NCBI GenBank assembly: GCA_958445065.1
Contig: CAUCQW010000003.1
Coordinates: forward strand, 1-64,000
Source: an uncultured Collinsella sp.
GTDB lineage: Bacteria > Actinomycetota > Coriobacteriia > Coriobacteriales > Coriobacteriaceae
DNA length: 64,000 nt
Reading direction: 5' to 3'
The translations under genes were made by a program, and so were the position numbers. The notes beneath the pieces were generated by a model. That model did not search any database and was not told the DNA's origin. It saw only the letters and a program-made list of their open reading frames with translations. Below, piece after piece: positions 44,301-52,425 of this stretch (positions within the stretch are counted from its first letter, which is position 1; each line of letters starts with the position of its first letter).

Positions 44301-47300
44301 ACGAGCCTTACGGGCAGCTCCACCTTGGGCTTCGTCCTCTTTACCGTTCTCGTCCTCCTCGGCAAACGCATCAGCGACCATCTGGTCAATCGCGTCGTTA
44401 AAGGCCTCGTCGACATCATTAAACGAGTTATCCATCATATACTCGTGCCACTGCTGCACGGCATTCGAGAACTCCTGCTGGCGCTCCTCGGCCGCGGCGG
44501 AATGCTTTTTGGCCGAAGCGTTGGCGTCAAAACTCAGCATGGTCATAAGCTGAGCATTGGAGATGCGGTAGGTCTGCGGCATAAAGATCTGCTCAAAGTT
44601 GCCGCAGTTCACATAGGTCGAGTCATTCGCCTTGTTAAACTCGTCGAGCAGCTTAAGGTAACCCTCGTCCACATACTCCGCCACATAGCGCACATGGGTG
44701 CCCTCGCGCGACTTTTGAGTCAGAGGAATCGTCACCGTCTTGCCATCCACGCAGTCCACGTACAGGTCGAGCGTGTCGGCGGCCTCTTCGTTTCCCACCT
44801 CGAGCGTGATATCGAACGTCCAGTAGGCGTTCTTCTTTTGCGGCAGATGGTGGAAGGTCCACAGACTCTTGCCGGTGTCCTTGCCGTCCTTGACCAGGCT
44901 TTGCGTACCGCCACGATACGTCACATCAAAGTTCCAGACCGAAGCGCCCGGAACATAGCGCACATAATTGCGAGCCGTTACCTCGGCAGCAGCGGCGGCA
45001 GCAGCGGTCGAGCCCACGCGCGCTTCGAGCGTCACACGCTCGGCGGCAAGCGTATCCTGCGGCAGGTCGTATTCAATCTTGGCACGGCCGAGTTTATTGG
45101 TCTTGCCGGTGTACTTTGCGGCCGAGGCGCCCACGCCCACGGTAAGCTGCACGCTTTTTCCGGGCGCTGCGTATACGTAGGCCACATTGCCCAGTAGGCT
45201 GTGAACGTCGGTGCTGTCGACCTCGATGCGCGATCCGCTAACCTCGAGTGTGGTGCTTCCCAGCGGCAACGTCACCTCGCCCAGCGTAATAAGCGGCGAG
45301 ATGGCATAGATGCCCGCGGCCTTAGGCTTAAAGCGCACAAACACATCGGCGCCCATGCCCTTATTCATATTGAGAACGAGGTTGTCGCCCTCCCAAGTTG
45401 TGTCAGCCCACATGGCCTCGGAGCTGGCGCCGGCTTCGCGAGAGCCTGCGGACACATCCCCGACGGCATCCTTGGCCAGCGGAATCTCAATCTTGGCAGC
45501 CTGGCTGTCCTTGAGCTCGTAATGAATGCGCAGCTCGGTCTCCACGCCAACGACCGCGGACGAATCAGCGATAACCGAGCCCGCCGTCAGCCCGCGCTCG
45601 GCACGATACGTCTCCACGTCAAACGTGGGGACGTCGAGCGTCACGTCGAGCTGTTTGCCGTCCTCAATCTTCACCTGCTTTTGCGCGATATGCTTACCCA
45701 CGGTCAGCCCTAGGCGGCTAAACGTGGAATAGCTCGTCGCTTGGATGTCGTAGCTCGTCTTGTTAAAGGCGACGATGGTGTACGAACCGGCCTTAAGGCG
45801 CGGCGTCTCGGCCTTCATGATAGGCGTGGTGCCATCGTCTTCGTAACCCATCAGATAGGTGACGCCGTCGGCGACCAGCTTGCCGTCGGACGTACGGAAC
45901 ACCAGCACGCGGTTAGCGCCCTGGTAGTCGCCCTTGGTCGCGACCGTCGCCGTGCCCCAGGGCTTCAAGTCGATATCGACCTTGCCGGCCGAGGGCTTCA
46001 CCGTCGCCGTCGTCCCACCCAGCTTGAGGCTGTCTTTGGGCTCGAGCGTTATCTCCAGATCCTGGTCCGCGTCGGCAATGGCCTGCGACACCACGAGCGC
46101 TGTGCCCTGGATACGGAAGTCGTTTTCCTTGTCACCCTTGGCAGGCTTAAGCGTCTTGCCGCCGTTCTTCACCGTCAGATCGATGTTATCGAGACTATCG
46201 AGCTCAATGCGTTCGGTCTTATCCTGGCCCATAATCGGTTCAAGATAGCCCACGTTGAGCTCAATCGCGCGCGAAGCCGGAATCTTGGTAAAGTCCTCCG
46301 CCTTAATCTCTCCGATATTCCATGTGCCCGTCATCTGGTCGCCCGGGCGCGCCAGCACCATGTCATAGTAACCGCTGAGCGAAATGCGCAGCGTTGCTGC
46401 CGTCTTGGAGAGGACGTTGGCAGCAACGGAGCCGTCGTCGCCAACCGTCAACGGCGTGGACTGCCCCGCCTGCAAGAGCACGGCCGCCGCGCTCTGGGGA
46501 AGTTTGCCCGTCACCTGGGCCGCCTCGCCCATCCACTCAAACGTGTAGGCAGGCTTCGAGGAATCGACGGAGTCCTTGCGATCGGCCACGGCATCGGCAA
46601 GCTTTTTGACCATCGAGGGGTTGCCAGCCGAATCGGTCGCATAGGCATAGATGGTCTGGCCTTCACCAAAGGGAATCGTATACGTTACGCCATCGATTGT
46701 CACGCGCTCATTATAGTCGCCCGGATAGCCCGCCTCACCAAACTGAAGATCGGGGTTCATCACGCGCAGGGCAACGGCATTATGGTTCGTCTCGTTTCCG
46801 TATCTCGTGTTCTCAAAAGCTCCCCACTCTATCATTTCCACGCTTTTGGGTAGCACAATCTCTTTGCCGGCAATCGCAGGATCAAGAGAGGCGAACGCGA
46901 GCGCCCCGATAGATTTGACACCATCGCCGATCGTCACCGATGACACGTGCGAGCACCCGTCAAAGGCATAGCGCTCAATCCGCTCCACCGTGCCCGGCAC
47001 GTTGATCTGCGTAAAGGTGAGTACCGTTGTGTCCGAGACATAGAACTGCGGTACGCCGCAATTGGCGAAGGCGCGATAGTCGATAGTCTTAACCGAAGGT
47101 GGCAGCGTTGCCACCACATTGTCGTCAAGCTGTTCGCAGCCCTCAAAGGCCTGCTCGGGAATCGTGGTAAAGGCCGCGTTGTTGGGCCAGGTCACCGTGT
47201 GAAGTGTCTTGCTTCCAGTAAACGCATTCCAGCCCAGTTCCTCAACCGAATCGGGCAGTGCGATTTCCTTGATGCTGCTGCCGCCCAAACCGCCCACAGA

Positions 47301-47999
47301 GCGGATATGCGAATCGGGGGCAAACGTAATTGATGTGAGCGCAACGTTTCCCATGCCCTTAAGACTCACGACATTTTTGCCGTCGATGGTCGAGGGCACC
47401 TCCAACGTGGTAATGCCCGCGTCGCCATACTCGATAGAAATTTCGTTGGTGAGGCTATCGATCGAGAAGTAGTACTGCGCGGGAGTCTGCTCGCCGGCCA
47501 CGTAGCCATCATCGTATTCGCCTTTTACGCCCGTAGCGCCCTTCGAGGTCATCCAGAGCCCAAGATCCTCATTCCAGGTTGCTTCGGCTTCGGCGGTCTC
47601 CTCCTGCTTCTGCTGCTCGGCGAGTTCCTTGCCCTCGACAAGATCAGTGGCGAGCGTACCCGCAGGTGTGCTCTCGGTCTGCCCGGCGCCCGTTAGGCCC
47701 GCCGCCGATGCAATCTCGGAGGGCGGGGGCGTAGGGGTATCACCGCTATCGAGCACTGTGGGGTCGGCGGCGCCGGCATCGGGCGCGGGGTCGGCGGAAG
47801 CAGAGTCTGACGTTTGGGCGTCAGCCGAATCGGCGGGAGCGGCGTCGGCTGCTTGGCCGTTATCCGTCTGCACAAAAGTGCCGTCGGTGTTGAGGGCCTC
47901 AGCAAACGCGCCCGCGGGAAACGAACCCGTCACCATCGCGAGGGTCACCGTGGCAACCGTCAGCCGTCGGCAAAGCGCTCGAGCAGTAGTCCACCTCAT
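41397..47999 (-). CDS. Giant cell-wall-anchored surface protein (leucine-rich repeats, Ig-like domains, LAxTG signal)
   Basis: A 2200-residue secreted protein. It has a signal peptide (about 1-35, VATVTLAMVTGSFPAGAFA), an acidic Pro/Ala/Asp-rich linker to about 110, and a BspA-like LRR_5 region (about 150-420, repeated units such as SVEELGWNAFTGSKTLHTV). Beta-rich modules and a long alpha-helical middle (about 1050-1650) follow. A carboxypeptidase-regulatory-like domain, a Big-like domain (LNVEQAVTMLDGSDFELVAH) and a chitobiase/FN3_7-like domain (ATIWYTTNDT) precede a Gly/Pro spacer. The C-terminus is a sorting signal: LASTGD, hydrophobic segment, KRRKR. LAxTG is the class E sortase motif. 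ATG 47999 follows AAGGA at 6 nt. Probably adhesion; the ligand is unknown. Confidence 0.88.
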   Translation of the reverse strand: MRWTTARALCRRLTVATVTLAMVTGSFPAGAFAEALNTDGTFVQTDNGQAADAAPADSADAQTSDSASADPAPDAGAADPTVLDSGDTPTPPPSEIASAAGLTGAGQTESTPAGTLATDLVEGKELAEQQKQEETAEAEATWNEDLGLWMTSKGATGVKGEYDDGYVAGEQTPAQYYFSIDSLTNEISIEYGDAGITTLEVPSTIDGKNVVSLKGMGNVALTSITFAPDSHIRSVGGLGGSSIKEIALPDSVEELGWNAFTGSKTLHTVTWPNNAAFTTIPEQAFEGCEQLDDNVVATLPPSVKTIDYRAFANCGVPQFYVSDTTVLTFTQINVPGTVERIERYAFDGCSHVSSVTIGDGVKSIGALAFASLDPAIAGKEIVLPKSVEMIEWGAFENTRYGNETNHNAVALRVMNPDLQFGEAGYPGDYNERVTIDGVTYTIPFGEGQTIYAYATDSAGNPSMVKKLADAVADRKDSVDSSKPAYTFEWMGEAAQVTGKLPQSAAAVLLQAGQSTPLTVGDDGSVAANVLSKTAATLRISLSGYYDMVLARPGDQMTGTWNIGEIKAEDFTKIPASRAIELNVGYLEPIMGQDKTERIELDSLDNIDLTVKNGGKTLKPAKGDKENDFRIQGTALVVSQAIADADQDLEITLEPKDSLKLGGTTATVKPSAGKVDIDLKPWGTATVATKGDYQGANRVLVFRTSDGKLVADGVTYLMGYEDDGTTPIMKAETPRLKAGSYTIVAFNKTSYDIQATSYSTFSRLGLTVGKHIAQKQVKIEDGKQLDVTLDVPTFDVETYRAERGLTAGSVIADSSAVVGVETELRIHYELKDSQAAKIEIPLAKDAVGDVSAGSREAGASSEAMWADTTWEGDNLVLNMNKGMGADVFVRFKPKAAGIYAISPLITLGEVTLPLGSTTLEVSGSRIEVDSTDVHSLLGNVAYVYAAPGKSVQLTVGVGASAAKYTGKTNKLGRAKIEYDLPQDTLAAERVTLEARVGSTAAAAAAAEVTARNYVRYVPGASVWNFDVTYRGGTQSLVKDGKDTGKSLWTFHHLPQKKNAYWTFDITLEVGNEEAADTLDLYVDCVDGKTVTIPLTQKSREGTHVRYVAEYVDEGYLKLLDEFNKANDSTYVNCGNFEQIFMPQTYRISNAQLMTMLSFDANASAKKHSAAAEERQQEFSNAVQQWHEYMMDNSFNDVDEAFNDAIDQMVADAFAEEDENGKEDEAQGGAARKARRAPAASDGEGDGAGNDEAAQFAAELKAAVGGSAALLTQQGDSYGVNVDKMIFEDAYGTSEDWYQELAAAQGANAADAAAIKELVDHASRAEFIAQQAEDLVGQSMGIGQLNQYGSWNDATAAALNKCAGIKASEYNGQSTSGFNDLGQALGSSLSYKAADDDTVKGFKVAAPDGEQTAYIESEFIENSNNNKNQALLFNSIAMQCDILDDLYDNWNVVHSLNNSKVRGWLMAWKLNGDVSAHMKLIRTIRSLKSYKIECEMFGQVFKTDAWKAAGQAFPAATQGIGIFTGIYGVNDASKNWENVNVRMQKVKGEREGYELQHTRLLAKPEKTEDDWKCIYALRDAMEKARAFEDLLYRQLCHDSTDVAVGSIMTIAGVLTAGSAGTVVGAAYDAASTSVGSERAIKLTNAECAYDVACEQVERACQNRITVNWGELTDAEVYKANKDGLISDEKMQSIFEARYRNVPAKAAPDPAGVVYEGLLSNTVEGAAVELWSADDAAGTNAVRWDAEGYEQDNPLATGADGAYNWNTPTGWYQVRVTKDGYEEARSAWLRVPPIQTEVNIGLVSTAAPEVASAHAYTDCIEVEFAQYMDASDDALVALCAQGLGDVTYTWLDKQDDPNGKPLSRVLRIRYADAREAGSTVAFELDGARNYAGTAMARWASGELVVGVRADKLKLNVEQAVTMLDGSDFELVAHVTDKAGKPFAGAKVSVGLESSAICSVDATQAVTGEDGAATFVLHGALPGLTTLTAAVGGTALSKQVDVRVSAEAVRPARPVATIGATTFGAWSPKENYITVPKGTKLELSAEDGATIWYTTNDTCPCRDEGRVKYTEPIALDSNMYVRIAAQRPGMSYSEYSERLNITITVTDEAAPDPTPDPDPTPGDGEQGGGADGSGGTGVPAGGSTSTTTTVTTNKSKGKGENDKKSGGTELASTGDSTAMTVAALGIAGATVAAAGIAATKRRKR

Positions 48000-48060
48000 G
48001 GTCGTTCCTTTCCTGCAAACCAAAAGTCATCCAGCGTAATCGTTGTCCAAAAACAAAGCG

Positions 48061-48101
48061 AACGGTAGGTTCATATATACGAACCTACCGTTCTACCTGC
48101 G
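48061..48101. promoter_or_regulatory. Shared palindrome block upstream of the 2200-residue surface gene
   Basis: A perfect 12-bp-arm palindrome (AACGGTAGGTTC, 8-bp centre, GAACCTACCGTT; 48061-48092) is followed by CTACCTGCG. The same arrangement, TAGGTTC-N8-GAACCTA-N5-CTACCTGCG, recurs at 50824-50862 upstream of the other surface gene. It ends 61 bp before the ATG at 47999. A TATATA lies in its centre. Confidence 0.6.
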
Positions 48102-48103
48102 CA

Positions 48104-48140
48104 AACCACCACAAAGGGGACAGGCACCTTTACGGTGGTT
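48104..48140. repeat. CCACCACAAAGG-type palindrome (copy 2)
   Basis: AACCACCACAAAGGGGACAG then GCACCTTTACGGTGGTT. It lies between the hairpin array at 48162 and the regulatory palindrome at 48061. Confidence 0.8.
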
Positions 48141-48161
48141 CTGGACTCGGCCGGTCGGTTT

Positions 48162-48299
48162 GTCTCGATCTGTAACAGCTAGAGGTCAAATTCCCCGCTT
48201 GGTGTTACAGATCGAGACATTAGATTGGCGGCCATTCGGTTCATCTCAATCTGTAACATCTAGAGCCGTTTTGGGCAGTTTGGTGTTACAGATCGAGAT
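48162..48299. repeat. Tandem pair of 57-bp hairpins with 25-nt loops (locus 3)
   Basis: Units at 48162-48218 and 48243-48299, start-to-start 81 bp, separator 24 nt. Loop 1 matches the loop of the unit at 41223 in 19 of 25 positions, and the separators are similar, so loci 2 and 3 are related by duplication. Located 3' of the second surface gene on the minus strand. Confidence 0.9.
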
Positions 48300-48335
48300 T
48301 TTGCTGAAGCCGAGGATAGGCGCCGTCACCAAAAC

Positions 48336-50729
48336 CTAGCGCTTGCGGCGCTTGGTCGCGGCGATGCCTGCGGCGGCAACGGTTGCGCCGGCGATGCCCA
48401 GGGCGGTGACCGTCATCGCGGTGGTGTCGCCCGTGGCGGCCAGGACGGCGGCGGACTTTTTGGCCGGCGTGGCTTTCTCAACCGTCTTGCTCACCGTGGT
48501 GGTCGTAGCCGGCTTGGCCGCGGGTTTGGTCTCGGGCTTCACTTCGGGCTTGGTCTCGGGCTTAACCTCAGGCTGCGGTGTCGGCTTGGGATCCGGCGTA
48601 GGTTGCGGATCGGGAGTCGGCGTGGCTTCAGGCGTAAAGGTCAGATCGGTGTTGAGCCACAGGGTGTAGATCCAGCCGCTGTCCTCATCGGATACGCTAT
48701 CCGCGACCTGGTAGCCGCACTCCTGGCCGTTGATCATCAGCTTGGTGTCGGGCGTGAAGTAGAAGCCGCGCGCGGACTTGAGGTAGATGCCGTAGCGATA
48801 GGTCACGCCAGGCTTAAAGGCGTCGATGTGATTCGTAATGTTCTGATCCCAGAACTTCTGAGAGTTCACTTCGCTGCCATCGCTGCCCGTCCAGAACTCA
48901 CACTGAGGAAGGGAGTTGGAGGCCGTCGGAACATTCGCCGTAAAGACCGGCTTGTCGCCCGCCTTAAAGATAGTCGTGGCGCCGTTGATCTCGATAACGT
49001 CGATTGCCCGCCATTCATCAATCGGCTGCTCGCACAGCATATTGTCAGTGTGTGGCGCGAAGACGCCGTTGGCGGTCTTGATGTGGTGCGCCCAATGACC
49101 GTTGACGTTCATTTCGCAGTCATCAGCCACGGTATTGTCGCCCTTGAGCCTCAGCTCAACGGAATACATGTAGAACTTGCCCTCTTCGAAGTGGTCGATC
49201 TTCTTCATGCCCGGCGTGTACATTGCGGGATCGGAATACCAGAAGGCAACGGGCTTGAGCTCCGCAGGGTCGCTGCCATCCATCTCTTCCCAGCACTCAT
49301 AGGCGATCTCATACTTATCGGCATCGGCGGCAGGAATCGTCGCGGTCGCACGCGGCGCCTCGCCGGGCGCATAGTCGGTTTTCACATCGTTGACGTTTAG
49401 ATTCTCAAGAGCTTCGTTTTCCGACGAAGCAGGCATCGTAATTGTTTTAATAGCAGGGACATACAGGAATTCTCCGCTTAGACTCGACTTTACGGTTTCC
49501 CCGTTTACGGTAACAACGGTTTCATCGCTGAAGGAATATCCGTCTTTTGGCTTCAGCATAAGAGAATACACGTACTCTTTCCCGCTTTTAAACTTTGTAA
49601 TAGTCGGCAGGGAACCATGTGAGCCGTTATCGGAATACCAGGCAGCAACGGGTTCGTTGTTTTCAAATTCCTGCCAGCATTCATAAGCGATTTCGTATTT
49701 ATCTGCATCGTAGTTAGGGACACCTGCCGTCGCCTGCGGACCAGTATCCAGCTGCCAATTGAAGTTCGTATTCTGAACATTGGCAAAGGAGATGGATTCC
49801 GATTCTGATTCCGCTGCCGGGATAACAAGGCACGCCCTCTCGTAGACATGGGTGCGGGTGTAGTAGTCATCCCGGATCTCGTTAATAGTGGGTTTCCCGG
49901 TCGCCTCGGTATCTCCTTTAAAGGCGTCGTCCGGATCACCGATGATGATATTCCCGGGCTCTGTACCCGTATACGTAAGCTTGGATCCATCATAGGTGGT
50001 CGTCATCTTGGACTTATTCTCCTTGTACTCCGTAAAGTACTTCTGCTCCTCCTTCTGTCTCTGAATCTTGCTGATATCCAGGGTAAGCGTTGTTTTATTG
50101 CTCGCACTGTCATACGCCGCATGGACGATCAAGTCCCCCAGGCCGATAAAAGTCAAAGCGCTACCATCGAGAGCAGACTGGTCTCCATCTACAAGGGCAA
50201 TCCCCTTCACATACTCAATCGTTTCTTCTTTCTTGATGTCGGTGTAATTGTTCCGCACCGTAATATTGACCCTAACGCCGCTGCCGCCAACAACATCGGT
50301 CACACCGCAGGGCATGATGGCGTCATTCGCCGGCGTGGCGGCGTTGTCGCTGGGAGTATTTTGTTCAGCGGGTGCCGCATCGTTGGATTCATCGGTGGCG
50401 CCAGTCGGGGCCGTCTGCTGAGGCTCAGCGGTGGCTTGCGCCGCCGGAGCAGCATCGGCTGCAGGCACGGTCGAAGCGGCTGGTGCGGTCGTTGCGGCCG
50501 TATCCTCCGCAACCGTCGGCGTCACCGGAGCCGCGGCAACTTCATCCGTCCCAGCGGCGGGATCGGCGCATTCCGTCGCCAGCGCCACGCTCGGCAGCAG
50601 CAGCTGGCCGACCATAAGCGCACACGCGCCGGCGCAAGCTATTTTGGCACCCACACAACACCGGGTACCGTGAACCAGCGAGCAGGTGCGCTCACGCTGA
50701 GTTTGCTTATCAAAGTGGCTTCCGCACAT
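48336..50729 (-). CDS. Cell-wall-anchored surface protein with three beta-rich repeats and LAxTG signal
   Basis: A 797-residue secreted protein. It has a long signal peptide (hydrophobic core ACAGACALMVGQLLLP near 30-45), an Ala/Thr/Pro linker to about 140, and a beta-rich domain. Three related ~120-residue repeats follow, marked by DADKYEIAYECWQE, DADKYEIAYECWEE and a diverged third copy. A Pro-Thr/Lys-Pro spacer (PTPDPKPTPQPEVKPETKPE) leads to the sorting signal LAATGD, hydrophobic segment, KRRKR. GGAGG lies 5-7 nt before ATG 50729. The central part (about 49380-50280) has visibly lower GC than both ends. The C-terminal codons are nearly identical to those of the 2200-residue protein. Confidence 0.88.
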   Translation of the reverse strand: MCGSHFDKQTQRERTCSLVHGTRCCVGAKIACAGACALMVGQLLLPSVALATECADPAAGTDEVAAAPVTPTVAEDTAATTAPAASTVPAADAAPAAQATAEPQQTAPTGATDESNDAAPAEQNTPSDNAATPANDAIMPCGVTDVVGGSGVRVNITVRNNYTDIKKEETIEYVKGIALVDGDQSALDGSALTFIGLGDLIVHAAYDSASNKTTLTLDISKIQRQKEEQKYFTEYKENKSKMTTTYDGSKLTYTGTEPGNIIIGDPDDAFKGDTEATGKPTINEIRDDYYTRTHVYERACLVIPAAESESESISFANVQNTNFNWQLDTGPQATAGVPNYDADKYEIAYECWQEFENNEPVAAWYSDNGSHGSLPTITKFKSGKEYVYSLMLKPKDGYSFSDETVVTVNGETVKSSLSGEFLYVPAIKTITMPASSENEALENLNVNDVKTDYAPGEAPRATATIPAADADKYEIAYECWEEMDGSDPAELKPVAFWYSDPAMYTPGMKKIDHFEEGKFYMYSVELRLKGDNTVADDCEMNVNGHWAHHIKTANGVFAPHTDNMLCEQPIDEWRAIDVIEINGATTIFKAGDKPVFTANVPTASNSLPQCEFWTGSDGSEVNSQKFWDQNITNHIDAFKPGVTYRYGIYLKSARGFYFTPDTKLMINGQECGYQVADSVSDEDSGWIYTLWLNTDLTFTPEATPTPDPQPTPDPKPTPQPEVKPETKPEVKPETKPAAKPATTTTVSKTVEKATPAKKSAAVLAATGDTTAMTVTALGIAGATVAAAGIAATKRRKR

Positions 50730-50753
50730 AACGCCCTCCTTGGTCGTAGGGAC

Positions 50754-50788
50754 ACCACCACAAAGGTGCCTGTCCCCTTTGTGGTGGT
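50754..50788. repeat. CCACCACAAAGG-type palindrome (copy 3)
   Basis: ACCACCACAAAGGTGCCTGT then CCCCTTTGTGGTGGT, perfect apart from the loop. It sits in the 5' leader of the 797-residue surface gene, between the regulatory palindrome and the start codon. Confidence 0.85.
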
Positions 50789-50823
50789 CCTGTACCACCA
50801 AGATGTGTCAAATGACTCCGTAT

Positions 50824-50862
50824 GCCTAGGTTCGTAGATGTGAACCTAGGCCTCTACCTGCG
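50824..50862. promoter_or_regulatory. Shared palindrome block in the divergent surface gene / luxR intergenic region
   Basis: GCCTAGGTTC, 8-bp centre, GAACCTAGGC (50824-50851) followed by CTACCTGCGG. Same extended motif as at 48061-48101. It lies between the surface gene (minus) and the LuxR-family gene (plus). A -10-like TACAAT for the latter is at 50911-50916. Confidence 0.6.
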
Positions 50863-50953
50863 GTTTAATTCAATATGATTTCACCATCGCCACACTCGTC
50901 CCGGGAACGCTACAATCGAGGACACGATCATTCGTCCACCCAAAGGACTGTCC

Positions 50954-52357
50954 TTGAACCTGAGCAAGCCTAAAATTAACGCGCTTTTGGCACTCGCGCT
51001 CTTTACCTTCGTCTTCCTTGCCGCCGAGTTTCGCTTCGATATCAATATCGGGCTACTCGCCGGCGCCGAGCGCGTTGTGCTCGCACAGGGCCTTATCCTT
51101 GGCGCCAGCGTGATCGGCTTTATCGGATACGCTCCGTTGCTTGATCATGCGCAGCGCAAAGGCCAGCCTCAGGCAGTTGTCAGTGCCGCCGTCCCTATCG
51201 CCATCTTGGGGCTGATTCAGATCCAGTCCCCCACGGCCCCGCTTGCCCTCGAGATTCTGGGCTGCCTCGCATTCCTCGGACTCGGCCTGTTAGGCGCCGC
51301 AGCGCACCACGCCTTTTCGTTGGCATTCCAAGATGATCCCAAGCTCGCCACCGGTGCGGGAGCGGCCTATGCCGCGGGCATCCTGATGCAGTTCGCCGTC
51401 AACCTGCTCAATTGCGGTGGCATCGTCGAGCTCATCGTCCTTGGCGCAGCGACTATCGCCATCTCCGCCCTCAGCGTCGTTCCCCAAAAGGCCGCCGAGA
51501 GCTCCAACTCCGCCATCAATCCCTTTATTGAGCCCTCTCATGCCCTCGCCAAACAGTCATGCTGGAGCATCGCGCTCGTCATGATTCTTGCCTGCTTGTT
51601 CTCGACCCTCGACAACGTGGTCACACTCTCCAACGCCCACGGCACCATTGCCGTGCAAACCTGGCCGCGCCTCTTTTTGGCGGCAAGCGGCCTTGCCGCC
51701 GGTCTTATCTTTGACCTTGCCGAGCGCCGCTACATGGGACTTGTCATGCTCGGCATCGCCGTGCTCTCGACCATTTCCATCCTGGCCGTGGAGGCCGGCG
51801 CCGATCCCAACCTGGGCCTTGTCGTCTTTTATCTGAGTTCGGGCTTTTTTGTCACGTTCTTTACCGCCACCTTTACACAGCTGGCACCGCGCATGCATGC
51901 GCCCGCCCTCTGGGCCGGCATGGGACGCGCCGCCAACAATGTATGCGCATTCACTACATCGGGCCTCTCGCTGGCGCTCGTAACCTCGGACAACGTTGCC
52001 CTCATTATGATCGGCGCGCTCGTTTTGCTCGTCGCCGCCTGCGCGGCATTCGTGGCAGCCGGCCTGTTTCGCCTGCCCCAAACCGAGCAGGAGCGCGAGC
52101 GCGAGCAACTGGCAAAAGAAGCACTCACCGCCCCCACCATCGAAGAGCAACGCCAGGCCTTCATCGCCGACCACGCTCTCACCCCGCGCGAAGTCGACGT
52201 GCTCATAGCCGTGACCCAGGATGAACGCCCGCTCAAGCAGGTCGCCGAGGAACTCGGCATCTCGATGCGCATGGTACAGCGCCACCTGAGCTCTATCTAC
52301 CAAAAGACCGACACGCAGACGCGCGCCGGTCTCGCCAAAGCCTTCCCCTCTGCCTAA
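50954..52357 (+). CDS. LuxR-family regulator with MFS-like 10-12-helix membrane domain
   Basis: A 467-residue protein. Residues 1 to about 375 form 10-12 hydrophobic helices resembling an MFS transporter, and the C-terminus carries a LuxR/GerE HTH (LTPREVDVLIAVTQDERPLK, then ISMRMVQRHLSSIYQKTD). This architecture is abundant in Coriobacteriia such as Eggerthella and Slackia. The membrane part presumably senses a ligand. It starts with TTG at 50954 after AAAGGA at 6 nt; no in-frame ATG fits. It is divergent from the 797-residue surface gene and may control both surface genes (inference). Confidence 0.9.
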   Translation: MNLSKPKINALLALALFTFVFLAAEFRFDINIGLLAGAERVVLAQGLILGASVIGFIGYAPLLDHAQRKGQPQAVVSAAVPIAILGLIQIQSPTAPLALEILGCLAFLGLGLLGAAAHHAFSLAFQDDPKLATGAGAAYAAGILMQFAVNLLNCGGIVELIVLGAATIAISALSVVPQKAAESSNSAINPFIEPSHALAKQSCWSIALVMILACLFSTLDNVVTLSNAHGTIAVQTWPRLFLAASGLAAGLIFDLAERRYMGLVMLGIAVLSTISILAVEAGADPNLGLVVFYLSSGFFVTFFTATFTQLAPRMHAPALWAGMGRAANNVCAFTTSGLSLALVTSDNVALIMIGALVLLVAACAAFVAAGLFRLPQTEQEREREQLAKEALTAPTIEEQRQAFIADHALTPREVDVLIAVTQDERPLKQVAEELGISMRMVQRHLSSIYQKTDTQTRAGLAKAFPSA

Positions 52358-52360
52358 AAC

Positions 52361-52393
52361 AAAAACCACCACAAAGGCCCCCTTTGCGGTGGT
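52361..52393. terminator. CCACCACAAAGG-type palindrome acting as terminator (copy 4)
   Basis: AACCACCACAAAGG...CCTTTGCGGTGGTTT directly after the luxR stop. On the minus strand the hairpin is followed by TTTTTGTTTT. The flank GCCTAAAACAAAAACC is also found before copy 5 at 53781. Confidence 0.75.
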
Positions 52394-52425
52394 TTGAGCG
52401 GAGCAGAAGGCCACTCTGCCAGTTT

